This document shows, piece after piece, positions 1-11,712 of a DNA stretch of 64,000 bases. A program made the position numbers and the translations under genes. Location: positions 2,859,287 through 2,923,286 of the forward strand of contig NW_003314266.1 of NCBI RefSeq assembly GCF_000143415.4, written 5' to 3'. The stretch comes from Selaginella moellendorffii (lineage: Eukaryota > Streptophyta > Lycopodiopsida > Selaginellales > Selaginellaceae). Positions within the stretch are counted from its first letter, which is position 1, and each line of letters opens with the position of its first letter. The notes beneath the pieces are model-generated. The model did not search any database. It saw only the letters and a program-made list of their open reading frames with translations, and had not been told where the DNA came from.

Positions 1-3000
1 CTAGAACAGCTTGACCATGTTCTTTTGAAGGGAAGCCAATCATATTTGCCATCGAGAAATGCATAGACTCCAAGGGAATAGCCTGTAGACAACTGTGAGA
101 ACTAATATAAGGACAAATAATTGTTTTACCAAAACCGAGTTTGAAGAAACGCTATCGTTGGGTATAATGAAAACCACGTCTCTGGCATCAACATTTAGAG
201 AAAGCCTCGTCCTGGTAATGCAGAAAAAGCTTAGAATGCACAAAAGAAAAGAAGCAGAAACACATACAATAATGCTGACTGAATTTCCGTCGAGTCGTCT
301 GTGTAGAACTGAACACACAAGTTAAGTCGCAAAGCAAATAAAAAGCACAAAACACAAAACGCACCTCCTCTGCTCCACAAGAAGTCGGAAGTTTGAGGAA
401 ATTAAGTAAGCCGTCAGCAACGCTACGGCTGTAAATGACCTCGAATGGCCTCATGAAAACCTGCAATTTCATTCTTCCAATTAAAAAAAAAACACAAGGC
501 ATTTACAGCTTACCGAAACCTTGACACCAAGATCTTCAGAAAGCTCAACGTCGATACGAATCGCTGCGTCGCGTTGGCTAGTTCCATTGCCGTTGGCAAT
601 ATACAGAGAAGATACAGCTTCCGCATAACTTCCACGTGTGCTCGCTGCATAGTTTGAATAACTGCCCTGTATAGGTACTAAAGCATGCAACGCTTGGGAC
701 GATGTGCGCAAAACTGTGAAATACAGACCTTTGATATTGCCACATGAGGGTAAAGGGTGCCTTCGGTGCACACGTCTTTTACTTCAAAAGCCTTGCATGC
801 AACAGCGCCAGTAGCTACATCCTGCAGTTTTCGGAAAGTAGTGAAGATTCCCGAAGTGACAACCTCCACAATGCCAAGTTTCGTGCAGCTAAAAAGAATA
901 AGTATTAAACGTCATTCTACAAAGCAATGAGAAGCAAAGACTCACGAGTTTTCCAGCCGACCAACAGCTTGCCTCAGGTGTAGATTCATTGACAGTAGAC
1001 AATAGCCTTTGGACGAGTCGTTCTCTAAAAGTAGCGCCGGATGAAAATTGGTGGCCTTGTAAATGTCCTGTTACATCGCAACGTTAAGCAAGACATCATG
1101 AAAATCCAGTCTCACACCTTCATAATCTCATCGGATAAAGGACCTGTAAATTCCGCCGCAGAATCCATAGTCGCGGACTTCCCCAGCATACCAAAGGAGA
1201 AAACATTTAGCCAGCCACGGGGGTGACTAACCGATTCAGAAACCCGATTATGTCCCTCATTGTCTTCGTCCGGCATTTCCTGGCAGTATCTTTTCGTTAG
1301 AGCCACCTTAAACTGATTTGAGATCCCTTACTTCAAGTTCGTATTTTCTCTCTGCAAGATCTCTGAAAGAGGAGATCATCTCTAAGTCAAGCTCCTTCTC
1401 CAGCTCTTCCAGATCATAAATTATATCGTCTTCTGGGGCCTGGCCTTCTTGAAAGCACAGAAGCTTTTCTTTATATAAGGTGACGTAGCGCCGGCGACAA
1501 TCTCTGCAATCACAGACAACATGAGCATTACCGAGATTGCAAAAGATAAGTTGCTTACAGACGCCATGCCAAGTATCTCCAAGAGCTTCGCCGCAGCCGT
1601 TTCCGCACGTCAGCGAGCACAGCATTGATAGCATATTTCCACCAAAGGTGTTGCCAGTGGCAGGAGCTTCGCTCTTCGGTCGACAAGCCTACATGAGGAC
1701 GGAAACGACCGTATCTGCTAAACGGGATTAGCAATAAAAACAACGCAGCTGTTTTGTTCACCTTTCTCGTATACGAGAGATTTCGAACGAGTCTATCAGT
1801 AAAAACATCTCGTATAATTGCCTATCACTCAGATTAAGATCCTGCCATCAAACATTATATTGTCTGGACCAGGAAAAGCTTGCATCATACCAGTTTATCC
1901 ATGCTCATGGCCAACGCATAGAGTGGAGCGCCACCATCTGAAGTAGCAGACCGGTTTACCTTGAAGAAACAACAAAAGCTTAGTCAGGAAAAACTGGCAC
2001 AAGCTCACCGTAAGCTTTATTGACGCATCCATGGGATATAAAATGTAGCTCAGATTCTCGTCCTTTTTAGCGAACCATCTATTCAGGTAATTGCCAAGCG
2101 TACTCGTTAAGTTCCTGGAAACAGTGGGAGCGGACGAGGAGTTCCAGTAGACGGACAACTTATTGATCTCCACGGACTTATGAACAAAACCACTTTTTGT
2201 TTTCGCGGCCGAATTTCTACCATGGCCCAAAAGATAGTCATGAGAAAAAACAACTATTTGGAGATTAGCTTACCCGGCACCGCGGGCATCCGTGGTACCA
2301 ACACTGAGTCCAGCAAGTTTGACACCAAAGTAAAAGCTACCCTGCAGTACAGAAAATCAACACTTGGAAATGTGCACGGACGGTACCTCTGGATCATCTT
2401 TCTTGTCCACGTATCTGATATGAATGTTTCGTATTGTAACTTGAATGTTGTCAATAACCTGTGAACGAAAGTAGAGTAACAAGCACAAAAGAAAATAGAA
2501 ATAACCGCACCTTTGCAAGGAGATGAGATAGCAAGGACTGGCGAACTTTCTCATCTGAAAGACAAAGCACACCAAGAAGAAACATTGGCATGTTTTCTTT
2601 TCAGCGCATCGCTTAGAAAAAAAGTACCTGGTACTTGTTTGGAGAGCTTTGTAATCTCTGCCGCTGCCAGTTTCGCCTTTTTGGCAGCCAATTCTCTGCT
2701 CTCCGCGGCAGTGGCATTCCACTGGAAGCAAAACCACCCTTTAGACTTCCAAAAACGAAGTAGTTTCTACCACACAAACCTCTGATTCATCACGAGGACA
2801 AGCACATATATGTACATCTTCCAAAGCAATAAGAATAGGCTCCCAAAGGAGTGTTTTCCAAGAAACTTGGAGCCTTAATTTCCCAACAAAGCCTGGACAA
2901 AATTTCCAGAGTGATCCTCCACGACTAAGAATCAAACGCTACCTTGCTTGATCGCGAAGGGGAGCTGCAAGTAATCGAAAGCCTCGAGGCGCAGCTCGGC

Positions 3001-3162
3001 ATTCTCCAGCAGCGCCACGCCTAAAACAACCAAAGCTTTAGATCGGGAAGAAGAATCGCTCTCACCGCTCCACAGGCCGATGCGGAACTGCTCGCGATGG
3101 ATATCTTTGATGTAATTGCCCAGATATCCTGCCACCAGAGAGAAGACCCATCCCTCAAACAT
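1..3162 (-). CDS. VPS13-like chorein-domain lipid-transfer protein, 5' part only
   Basis: The protein starts MFEGWVFSLVAGYLGNYIKD, the typical start of the VPS13 chorein_N domain. Following short exons carry VALLENAELRLEAFDYLQLP, GKLRLQVSWKTLLWEP and later IDNIQVTIRNIHIRYVDKKD, in the order expected for VPS13 N-termini. Further exons (near 2340-2250 and 2230-2000) give FGVKLAGLSVGTTDARG and EINKLSVYWNS, also VPS13-like. VPS13 proteins are very long rod-like bridges that move phospholipids at membrane contact sites, so only the first few hundred residues are here. The gene runs off the left edge. At least seven short exons are separated by introns of about 50-100 bp. Exon ends in the first 1.5 kb are uncertain. 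Family certain; exact orthologue not assigned. Confidence 0.85.
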
Positions 3163-3334
3163 CGCCCTGCGCTAGGAGAGCGCAGCAATACCATAAGCCC
3201 TAATCATCAAAATATTTCTTAGGGCAAAGTTTCTATGAACAATGGACAATTTCTTTTCTTTGGCAAATATCATTTCCATTCGCTAAACAAAATTAGCAAT
3301 TCACGGCCTTTAGGAGAAGACACTATCTATGATT

Positions 3335-4455
3335 TCATGATTGGATTGGAGTGAGAAAAGCTTGTAAGTGCTTGTTGAATTCCTTGGGCCTTTCCACTTG
3401 TGGAACGTGTCCTGTCTTTTCAATCACAACCAGCGTCGCATTCTCGCCCAGGTGTCTGAAAAGAAGAGCAAGTGAGATCCAAGAACTGTAAGGAAATAGA
3501 TGCTCGATTAGCAATCAATCAATCACTCACGCTTTCAGCTGCTTGGCGAGCTCCAGATCGAAGATCCGGTCGTGCGATCCCACGAGAATCAAGACCTCCT
3601 GTTCCAAGAAACTTCTGTCAGTGTTAGAGAAATCCTTTCCAAGAGAGTGCCCTTGCCTGTGAAAGCTTTGGCAGCGGCTGCGCGGCTTCGGTGCCGATAA
3701 CCAGGCCGTCGAGGAGCTCAATCCTCTCCTTCCTGTTGCCGCCATACACCTGGATCCAAGCACAGTCAACGCGCGGTCAGCAAGAGTCAATAAGGATTCA
3801 ACGCGAGAGCCTTTACCTCCATGAGATCCTGGACCAAGCAATCTGGGAGCCACAGGCGCTTGTAGAGGCAAAGCTGGATGCTTTTCTTCTGGACCGCGAC
3901 GGAGGTGGGCATGAGGACCTCGTGGATGTGCCTGGCCTGGAACGCGTCCAGGGTCGCATCGTTGCTGTGGGGATCCATGCAAACGCCCGAGCTCGCGATC
4001 ACTACCTTCTTGACGCGCGCCGGATCCAGCTCCGCCATCCGGAACGCCACAAATCCGCCGTAGCTCGTCCCCGCCACCGCCGCCCCGTCGACGCCCTCCG
4101 CCTCGAGGATTTCGAGCATACAGCGCGCCTGGAAGAACTCGGACCGCGCGCGCTCGTCGCTGGTGGTCGATCCGCCAAAGAAGACGAGATCGGGCACGTA
4201 GAGCGCGAAATTTCGGGACAGCTCGGACAGCTGATGCTCCCACCCGGCGATCCCGTTGGCCGCGAAGCCGTGGACGAGCATGAGCGGCGGCTTGGAGGGA
4301 TCGTAGCCCGGGCTCGCGCGATCGGGCACCCAGCAGCGCATCACCGTGGCGGAATCGCGCAGGGTGAACGTCTTTTCGATCAATCCCAGGCGCCGGCACC
4401 GCTTTTCCAGCCGTCGTAGCATCGATCGAACAAGCGAGAAGCCGAAGCACGCCAT
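3335..4455 (-). CDS. alpha/beta hydrolase
   Basis: This is an alpha/beta-hydrolase-fold protein of about 310 residues. The first exon (4455 to about 3817) holds the oxyanion segment LMLVHGFAANGIAGWE, the nucleophile elbow GTSYGGF (G-x-S-x-G) and the lid region. A second exon begins VYGGNRKERIELLDG, a third carries the acid residue in EVLILVGSHDRIFD, and the last carries the catalytic histidine in EKTGHVPQVERP and ends TPIQS. The Ser-Asp-His triad is therefore complete. Introns are short. The N-terminus (MACFGFSLVRSMLRRLEKR) has no clear cleavable signal. The sequence resembles plant hydrolases annotated as monoacylglycerol-lipase or epoxide-hydrolase like, but the substrate cannot be read from it. 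Confidence 0.88.
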
Positions 4456-4840
4456 TGCCCTATAATTCCTTTGTCCGAGAACCCTTTAAATACATTGTGA
4501 AGCACAGAATATGCTTATTTCGGGCGAAGAATATGCTTGTAGGGTTAGGTCAAGTTCGCTCAATTTGGATCTACTTTTTCTAGCTGTTCAAGAAAGTCAT
4601 TTGCTCCAAGAGTCGAAACTTGGTGTCCGCCATTCCAAGCCATCTCCTCTTAACTCGAACCTGCAAGAAATCCATCCAGGATCTAATCACTGCTGCTAAG
4701 ATTGAGACAAAACGAAACGAAAACAACGATCGTACTGGAACTGGGAGAAGCTGGCCGACTGCAAACGATGCCTTGATTGGGTCTGATATGGATCCGAGTA
4801 AACCAGGGACAGTATCAGCCTGGGATAAACAAAAGCACGA

Positions 4841-7633
4841 TCAAAACGAAGCGTAGCGATTGAAGCAAACCTCGGGTAGCAACTGGCGGCAGCGATCCAC
4901 GACTTGCTTTGCCAGGTCCAGGAGCTCCTCCGTGTGCTCGCATTCAATATCGTCGAAGAACTCCACCTGTGAAAACTAAAGTTTATAAGGAGCGAAAACT
5001 ATAAGCGTACCTGTCCGATGTTGAGACCAAAAGAGCCTGGTTGCACCCACATCCTGTGCACAAAGTCCACTCAGTGTTTCAAAAGGGTGTGATCGTAAAC
5101 GCTTACTTGTCGAAAGGAAGACGAAACCTCTGGACTCCGTGAGCAACGACATAAGATCGGCAATCCTTCTCGAAAAGATACACCTTGAGGTTCTGGCACA
5201 CGTAACAAAGTGGCATCTGTTAAGATGAAATCCGGAGATTTGACGAAGATGAAATACTCACAGCCATGGTTCCCACTAGCTCTTGCGCAGTTTGCCAGTG
5301 CCAGTAGCTGGTAAGTCCGAATGGTTTTCCTTCTTCAACGCAGTGTCGAACCTGGAGGAAGACTAAAATTTCTTAGCACCTGTGTGTCGGAATAGAGAAA
5401 AAAGAAAAGAAAGAGACCAGATGCCTGTATCGAGGTTCGTGCATGTGTAACGGCATCGACCATCCTGGAAACAATACCGTGTCCAGCAGTGCGAGAGGCA
5501 TCTTCACCGAGCTATCGGAGCAATGAGATTCATATGGAGCCGGAGCCGGAGTCGCAGTCGCAGGAACTTCGTACGAGCTCTTAACCTCCACTGACGTTGT
5601 GGTGCAAGAATTGCTACCGTTGGTAACCTTCAGAGCGTTATCCTGTTCTGAGCTCCCCGACGCTCTAGCACCACCAGCCTGAGTCTGGACTTTACTGTGC
5701 CTAAGCAAGTAAGTATGTAACCGCTTAAGAAGCGAGCCGGGATCCACAGGAGCTGATCGCGGGCTGGTGTGCCGCTCCGCAGCTGCGTTCTTTGGGAAAA
5801 AGAGAGAGTTGCTAATAGCGTTACTGTAAGCAAGGAAAAGAAACGGTTAGTACCATGTAGCTGGCAGTAAAATTCATACAAACCATACTCAAAAAAGTTA
5901 TGACCGGAAATTCGTGCCATTCCTAATGTCATACGAAGAAATTCCGTAAAAGCATCCATCGGTAGCTTTCTCTGATCATCTGCATCAAGAAATCAGTAAA
6001 CAAAAATTATACACGTATAGGAGCGTACCATCAGACGAAAGTGACAAGCCAACAACACCAGCAGTGAGATGCCCCGTTCCAGCAAACAGTGGTCTTAAGC
6101 TGTTTATGATCTTTGGCCTTGGGACCTTTGGGCTAGTATACAGAGGAGCCAAAAATGCGCCTGCTCTGCAACCTGGACAATAACATTAGCCATCGTTGTT
6201 CGCTGCACGGAAACACTCTCACCTGCAACTTTCGGGAAACATCACGGACAAACGCTGTACAAACTCTGGGTAAGGATATCCTGAATACGTACATGGAAAA
6301 AGTTAGCCAGGGAAAAGCAAACATTACAGTTACCTGGAGCGCCTAGTAAAATCATGTGAGGATTGTTTCGAACGATCGCAGCTTCCATATCTGGCAGATT
6401 GGGAAGACCCGTTGTAGTTGTATGGAAAGCTGTGGCTTTTGCCCCGGGCAGATATGCCACACACAAAATCATCCGATAACCATCGTCTATGGCGGCCACG
6501 GACTCGTCACTCATTGGTGAGGCCTGGCTTGTGGTACCGCTGGAAGCTCCTCGAGACACTCCACCTGGACCATCCTCGGCGACAGCTTCCGAAACTACAA
6601 TCCTCTCAACGTCTGGCACGGCACTTGTGTTCCCTGGACCGGATGATTTCGTGTTGAGAGACGCCCCACCGCTTCTCTCTTCTTCCTTCTCCAATGCTAG
6701 TTCTCCATTCTTACTTTCTAAATCCTTCTCCATCTTCTTACACTGAAGCGCCTGCTCTTCGGACTTTCCGACTTCTTCAGGAACTTTCGCATTGCCAGCT
6801 ACAACATCCGTCACGCTAGAAGCCTTGAGTTCCTTGTCCAAAGCAACTAGATCTTCGTTGTCCGGAACCACGCCGGGATTCTCTCGCGTCCACCGGGCAC
6901 AGTCGCCAACAAGAGCTTTGAAATCTTCCACTGTATCCTCGTCCGGAAACGCGCTAGCAGCTCTCAATGTGAGACCACCCTCATGATCTTGCTTGACAGC
7001 CAGAGCTCTCACATCGCCATCCCCAGCAACGTCCACACCAGCAGCCTTGTACCCGGAAGAACTGGAAACCGAAGGAGCACCGAGCTTCTTCTCGGCACCA
7101 CCGCCTCCTGGGCTTGTAGCAGCCGGAGCAGCGACGTTCCATAGATCCGCCACGCAACCAATGAATGGAGCAGCGATCTTTGCTGGAGCACTACCACCTT
7201 GTGCTGTTAAAACCTCCGAAAATGATCGTCCCAGTTCTTCCAGAGCTGCCGCGGATGATGGATTGTGCTTGGAAACAAATGCCACGGCGAGAGTGGGGGC
7301 ATTTGTCCCGACGAGCGAGCAAGCTTGCGACCAGGCCGGCAATGCAGACTGGCCCTTGTCGCTATTGACAACCACGGTCGCGAAGTTGAAGATCCTTCCA
7401 TCGGCATCAACCTGGCTGCGGTAGAAATTTCCAGCGACTGGAGCATCGCATTCCCCTGTGGCGATCGATGAGCTCCACCGCAGGCTTACCCTAGCTTGAA
7501 AATCTGGAAATACTTTCCTGCCTCTGCCGCCACTGTGCCGGTTCGATCGAGCTCTCAGCAAAGACGCAGCTGAGAATCCCCCGCGATGCAACATTTCCCT
7601 CGCGCAATCTGGCGCTGGAAGGCGATATTTCAT
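4841..7633 (-). CDS. FIST-domain plus LON-N-domain fusion protein
   Basis: The long first exon (7633 to about 6340) encodes a basic N-terminus that could be a transit peptide. It is followed by a FIST_N-like region (TLAVAFVSKHNPSSAAAL; FIGCVADLWN) interrupted by a long Ser/Glu-rich low-complexity insert, then GYRMILCVAYLPGAKATAFH and NNPHMILLGAPG. The next exons (about 6175-5945) give PRPKIINSLRPLFAGTGHL and LPMDAFTEFLRMTLGMARIS, matching the FIST_C part. After a linker comes a LON substrate-binding domain: ALLDTVLFPGWSMPLHMHEP, RYRHL, VGTMA and YVVAHGVQRFRLPF, ending near VDRCRQLLPE. No ATPase or Ser-Lys protease domain follows. The stop used (TGA, 4841-4843) assumes read-through after LLPE. 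A further small exon near 4670-4590 is an alternative end. FIST is known as a ligand-sensing module and LON-N as a substrate-recognition module. Their joint function here is inference. Confidence 0.72.
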
Positions 7634-7917
7634 CGATCGAGGAAAGGAGGAAGCGCTTACCGCCCTAGCGACAAGGCGCTCGTCGAGCGCCTTGAGCGCC
7701 TTCTGCCCTAACCATTACCCCCCTTCCTCGCTTCACACAAGATTTTAATTTCCTTGGATCCAATCCTAGGTTGCGCGGGAAGAATGAAAGGAGAGATCCT
7801 TGTGACAATCCAAAGATCTTGCTCTCTAGATTCCAGTCGACAATGCAAGAGTTCTAGAACTAGAATCTCTTCCAGAATTTCTTCCTTTCTAGATGAGGAG
7901 GTTCCAATTGCTAGGGA

Positions 7918-9501
7918 ATGAGAATCGATGCCCTCGCGAGCAGTCTACGATCGTGCTGCGCGGCCAGGAATTTGCTCCAGGGAAGAAAGATCCACGCGCT
8001 CATCCTCGAGCGCGGCCTCGAGGATCTCCACCTCCACAACCTCCTCGTCCAGATGTATGGCAAATGCGGCAGCGTCCACGACGCCCACGCCTCCTTCTCC
8101 CAGATCAAGAACCCTAATCTTTTCTCGTGGAGCACGCTACTCGTGGCATTTGCCCAGAATGGGTATCTGGAGGAGGCCAAAGGGGCATTCGATCGAATGC
8201 CACAGCGCGACGTTGTGGCGTGGAATTCGATCCTGGGCGCCTACGCCCAGAACGGGCAATCGCTTGAAGCTGAGAGATTCTACGAGAGAATGCCTGGGCG
8301 AGACGTGATCTCCGCGAATTCGATCGTCTCGGCGTTTGCCAGGAGCGGCGATCCGGCCGGCGCGTGGAGGGCCTTCGAGGGCGCCGCGCGGCGCGACGTC
8401 GCGCTGTGGACGTCCATGGCGCAGGCGCGCGCCGCGAGAGGGCAGCTCGATCTGGCACTGGAGACGCTCCATCGCATGGCGCGGTGGAACGTCTTCTCCA
8501 GCACGGTGATGATCGCAGCGCTGGGAAGGAGCGGCGATTTGGAAGCCGCGAGGGAAGCGTTTGATGCCATGGGCGAGCGCAATGCAGTGGCATGGAACGC
8601 GCTGCTCACCGCCTACGCGGATGCGGCGCGGATGGACGCGGTGGGGGAGGTCTTTGCCCGGATGCCGCAGCGGGATACCGTGCTGCATACCGCGCTGCTC
8701 GTGGCGTATGCCCAGGCCGGGCATCTCCACGACGCACGGGAGCTCTTCCACGGCATGCCGCAGCGTGACGTCGTGTGCTGGAACGCCATGCTGGCATCGT
8801 CTGCGCGGTACCGCCATCTACCGGCGGCACGGGAGTTCTTCCGCCGGATGCCGCAGTGGAGCGTCACGAGCTGGAATTCGTTCTTTACCGCCAGTGCCCA
8901 GAGCGGGCATTTGGATCACGCGAAAGAGCTCTTCGACGCCATGCCCGGGAAGAATCTAGTGTCTTGGAACGCCCTACTGGCAGCGTTTGCGCGGAATGGA
9001 CACGCCCATGACGCGCGATTGATCTTCGATTCCATGGAGGAGAGAAATCGCGTGAGCTGGAACGCGGTGATCGCCGCGCATGCCCACAGCGGGCATGGCG
9101 AGGAGGTTCTAGGGCTCTTCCGGGCGATGGTGCTCGAGGGCGTGGATCCGGACGAGGCATCGTTCGCGAGCTTGATGCTGGGATTCAATCACCTGGGGAT
9201 GGTGGGCGTTAGCCGCGAGCATCTGGTGGCCATGCGCGAGGATTTTGGAGTGGCGCCAGGGAGGGATCACTACTGCTGCGTCGCGGATGGATTGGGGAAG
9301 AGTGGGCGATTGGGTGAGGCGGAGGAGCTGATCAGGACGATGCCGTTTAGCGCGGATGGATTGGCGTGGGGGAGCCTTGTGGCTGCCGGATTGATCTGCT
9401 TGGAGACGGAGTATGCCACTCGCGCCGCTCAGCAAGCAGTGGATCTAGATCCCAGGGATAGTGGCAACTTTGTGCTTTTGTCAAACGCTCATGCTAGCTA
9501 G
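7918..9501 (+). CDS. PLS-type pentatricopeptide repeat protein, no DYW domain
   Basis: An intronless 527-residue PPR protein. After a short N-terminal segment (GRKIHALILERGLEDLHLHN; MYGKCGS) it is an almost unbroken array of 31-residue S-type repeats with the recurrent pattern DVVAWNS..AQNGxLEEAK..FDRMPQR, followed by a longer P/L2 pair (LEGVDPDEASFASLMLGFNH) and the start of an E1 motif (HYCCVADGLGKSGRLGEAEE; NFVLLSNAHAS). It stops inside the E region, so there is no E2 or DYW deaminase. PLS proteins bind organellar RNA one base per repeat and specify C-to-U editing or processing sites. Without DYW it would need a deaminase partner in trans, or act in stabilisation. Start: the first ATG of the open frame. 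No strong targeting peptide is obvious. Confidence 0.9.
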   Translation: MRIDALASSLRSCCAARNLLQGRKIHALILERGLEDLHLHNLLVQMYGKCGSVHDAHASFSQIKNPNLFSWSTLLVAFAQNGYLEEAKGAFDRMPQRDVVAWNSILGAYAQNGQSLEAERFYERMPGRDVISANSIVSAFARSGDPAGAWRAFEGAARRDVALWTSMAQARAARGQLDLALETLHRMARWNVFSSTVMIAALGRSGDLEAAREAFDAMGERNAVAWNALLTAYADAARMDAVGEVFARMPQRDTVLHTALLVAYAQAGHLHDARELFHGMPQRDVVCWNAMLASSARYRHLPAAREFFRRMPQWSVTSWNSFFTASAQSGHLDHAKELFDAMPGKNLVSWNALLAAFARNGHAHDARLIFDSMEERNRVSWNAVIAAHAHSGHGEEVLGLFRAMVLEGVDPDEASFASLMLGFNHLGMVGVSREHLVAMREDFGVAPGRDHYCCVADGLGKSGRLGEAEELIRTMPFSADGLAWGSLVAAGLICLETEYATRAAQQAVDLDPRDSGNFVLLSNAHAS

Positions 9502-9706
9502 TGCTCTGTGTATTCTCATTGGCCAACTAGTGTTTGGTTAACTGATACTGTGGATTTTTTTCGTTCCTCTTTGGTTCCACCAGAGTTTTCTCTTCTATTT
9601 CCACAAAAGATTGGATCCATTGATCATTGGAGGAGTGTGCTTTGGTGTGAAGTTGGCTAGCCAACAATGAAAAAGATTTTGCTTTGAAAAGTCAATTTTC
9701 CCACAC

Positions 9707-9714
9707 TATATAAA
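9707..9714 (+). promoter_or_regulatory. TATA box of the dirigent-like gene
   Basis: A perfect TATATAAA lies 59 bp upstream of the ATG at 9773, a normal plant TATA-to-start distance with a short 5' leader. Confidence 0.65.
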
Positions 9715-9772
9715 CGCATGTTAGAACTAGCCTATTCACTTCAAAGTTTTTTTTTCTTCCAGTCAGAGTACA

Positions 9773-10290
9773 ATGGCTTCCAAACTTGTTTTGGTCTCAA
9801 TTCTTACTGTTGCTCTCTTTGCTTTTGCATCTGCCACTATAACGAAGGTTGTACAGTTATATGTTAGGAGCATGATCTTGATATAATGGTTTCTTCTTTT
9901 CTTTTCCAGTGCAATACCTTCACCATCCAAGGATCAGCCCAGTTTGTTTTCGGGCAAAACGAGTTTCAAGTTGTTCCGAGTGATGGTGTCGGGGATCGAG
10001 ATGGATCCGTCCAAACGTTTGCAGCTCCTTTGACTGGAAACTCGGGATGCATCTACCAAGGAATAATCGCCGACACCGGCAGTCTGGATTTCCAGGTCTC
10101 CCAGATCAAGTGTGGCAATGATCGGGTGGAGTTCATGGGTGACGCTGGAAGTTCCACCCAAGGCTCTTCAACCACGTATGCGATTGTTGGTGGTACTGGC
10201 AAATATGTTGGAGCCACTGGAACTGTGACAGAAGTTTCACTGGGTGGTATGAACTATCAAGTCACTGCTAATATCAAAGTTTGCAACTAG
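9773..10290 (+). CDS. small secreted dirigent-like protein
   Basis: There are two exons: 9773-9847 and 9910-10290, joined in phase 0 across a 62-bp intron with GT/AG ends. The product is about 151 residues. Exon 1 is a signal peptide (MASKLVLVSILTVALFAFAS). Exon 2 is one beta-barrel domain with features of the dirigent family: an N-terminal IQGSAQFVFGQNEF strand, QGIIADTGSLDF, and the family-like loop YAIVGGTGKYVGATGTV. Dirigent proteins guide stereoselective coupling of phenoxy radicals in lignan or lignin chemistry in the apoplast. The protein is short and contains cysteines (CNTF, GCIYQ, IKCGND, KVCN) that could pair after secretion. It could also belong to a related AOC-barrel family. Function is inferred from fold only. 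Confidence 0.75.
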
Positions 10291-10307
10291 AGAGATTTGA
10301 AGAATGT

Positions 10308-10313
10308 AATAAA
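10308..10313 (+). terminator. poly(A) signal of the dirigent-like gene
   Basis: A canonical AATAAA lies 18 bp after the stop codon of the preceding gene, in the expected 3' UTR position. Confidence 0.5.
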
Positions 10314-11328
10314 GCTCCACTTTTAGTGGGTAAATCAAAATCATGTTTCACGTATTATAATCATGGGATGATAATTAGATAGTGATAATTTTTTTGGTAT
10401 TTTATTGTTCATGAAGGACACAATAACTGGTCAGACACAAACCCTCCTGGGTGCTTGATACCTATCGGTCCCACTCTGAGTGGCAGAAATTGGGACATAT
10501 TTTGATGTAGATTGTGAGATGAATGCAATCTCGCATGAATCAGACTGAGCAGCGCTAGAGATTTAAGAATGATGCAAGAAGCAGCAGCTTCCTAGTGGAA
10601 GACAAGAAGATTTTCAAGAAAATGAAAAAGCACAATATGGTTTGGACCAGACTGATTATTATTATATATAAATGCTTTAACTGGTACACATTCTTCTTAT
10701 ATTATTGATTTGATTAAAAACTTTAATTCATATTATGAATTCATAATCCAAAATAAACCATCTTGCATTTTCTTATTTAAATCAAATAATGATTGTGTGG
10801 AAATTTATTTTTAATAATTTGATTGTATACACAATTACCATGCAAAGTAGTAAGTTTTTTTAAAAAAATTCTGCACTATATAGCAATGCTTTGGTTCTTT
10901 TTACATAAATGAATATGTAAAGAAATTATTTTGTGCAAATAGATTTTAACAACCCCTCGAAAAGCAATTGGAAACCAAAAGTTAGAAAACCAAAAAATTT
11001 GAGCACGTAAAGAGAGTTTTTTACTGCTTCTCAAAGCTTTACTATTCATCTTGGATATTTACTTCCACAGATTTATGAGTAAACAAAACATTACATAAGC
11101 ACAATGTCTGCTGCAAAAGTTTAACGGTAATGACACTTTTATTTCCAGCCTAGATTAAAGAATATCCCAGAATAGTCTTAAATAGGATATTTGTCCATGT
11201 GGCATTTGACAACACCCAAATGACTGTCAATGATTCAAACATCCTACAGTTTTTCTCGTACTATCACTCGCTTGGATCCAAGGCAACCTCAGAAGAATAG
11301 GAGCTCATTTTCTTCCATGGTGCCATGG
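10314..11328. other. AT-rich intergenic sequence
   Basis: No coding sequence is supported. The stretch is AT-rich with many short homopolymer runs, and leads into the repeat block that starts at about 11329. Confidence 0.6.
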
Positions 11329-11711
11329 TGTAACAATTGGAAGGAAGTAATTGTGAATAGTAATTTTTCTTTTTAGACTTTTTCTATGAAGTGCACCTTT
11401 ACATAGTTCTTTTAGGAAGAAAGTATGGTTAATATCCTCCAACTTGAGCTTTTAAGGAAAACCTTCACGTGTGGCTGCACAAATATGCATGTGTTGTGAG
11501 AGACAAATCCCTAAGCCCCAAAGTGGAGTTAAAAAGGTGCTACATGGTAGTGGTCGAAGTAGAAGTCCAACAAGTGTAACATATTTGGATCAAAGGCTCT
11601 GATTTGGAAAGTAAAAAATGGGAGTTAAACTCCGAATGAAATGCTTAAGGGATGAGCACGAAACAATCGATGAATGAGTCTTTAAAAAAGGACATAAGAA
11701 AGACTGACACA
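11329..11711 (+). repeat. partial LTR copy (5' end of the 13107-14702 LTR)
   Basis: This stretch aligns by eye along its whole length with 13107 to about 13490. Both copies start with TGTAA and share the order GGAAGTAATTGTGAAT, TTTAGGAAGA, TCCAACTTGAGC, GTGGTCGAAGT and GAATGAGTCT. Many differences are G/A or C/T. It is therefore a direct repeat of the first 380 bp or so of the large LTR. It breaks off at a G-rich tract at 11713, so it is a truncated LTR fragment, not a complete element. Confidence 0.7.
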
Positions 11712-11712
11712 A

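Noticed and set aside
6993-7424. 143-codon plus-strand open frame
   Set aside because: It lies antisense to the first exon of the FIST-LON gene, has biased Ala/Pro/Ser content and no motif; it is a shadow of the real frame.
8114-8817. Long minus-strand open frames over the PPR gene
   Set aside because: GC-rich S-repeat coding sequence opens several frames; the plus-strand frame has clear PPR motifs and the others are Arg/Pro-rich shadows.
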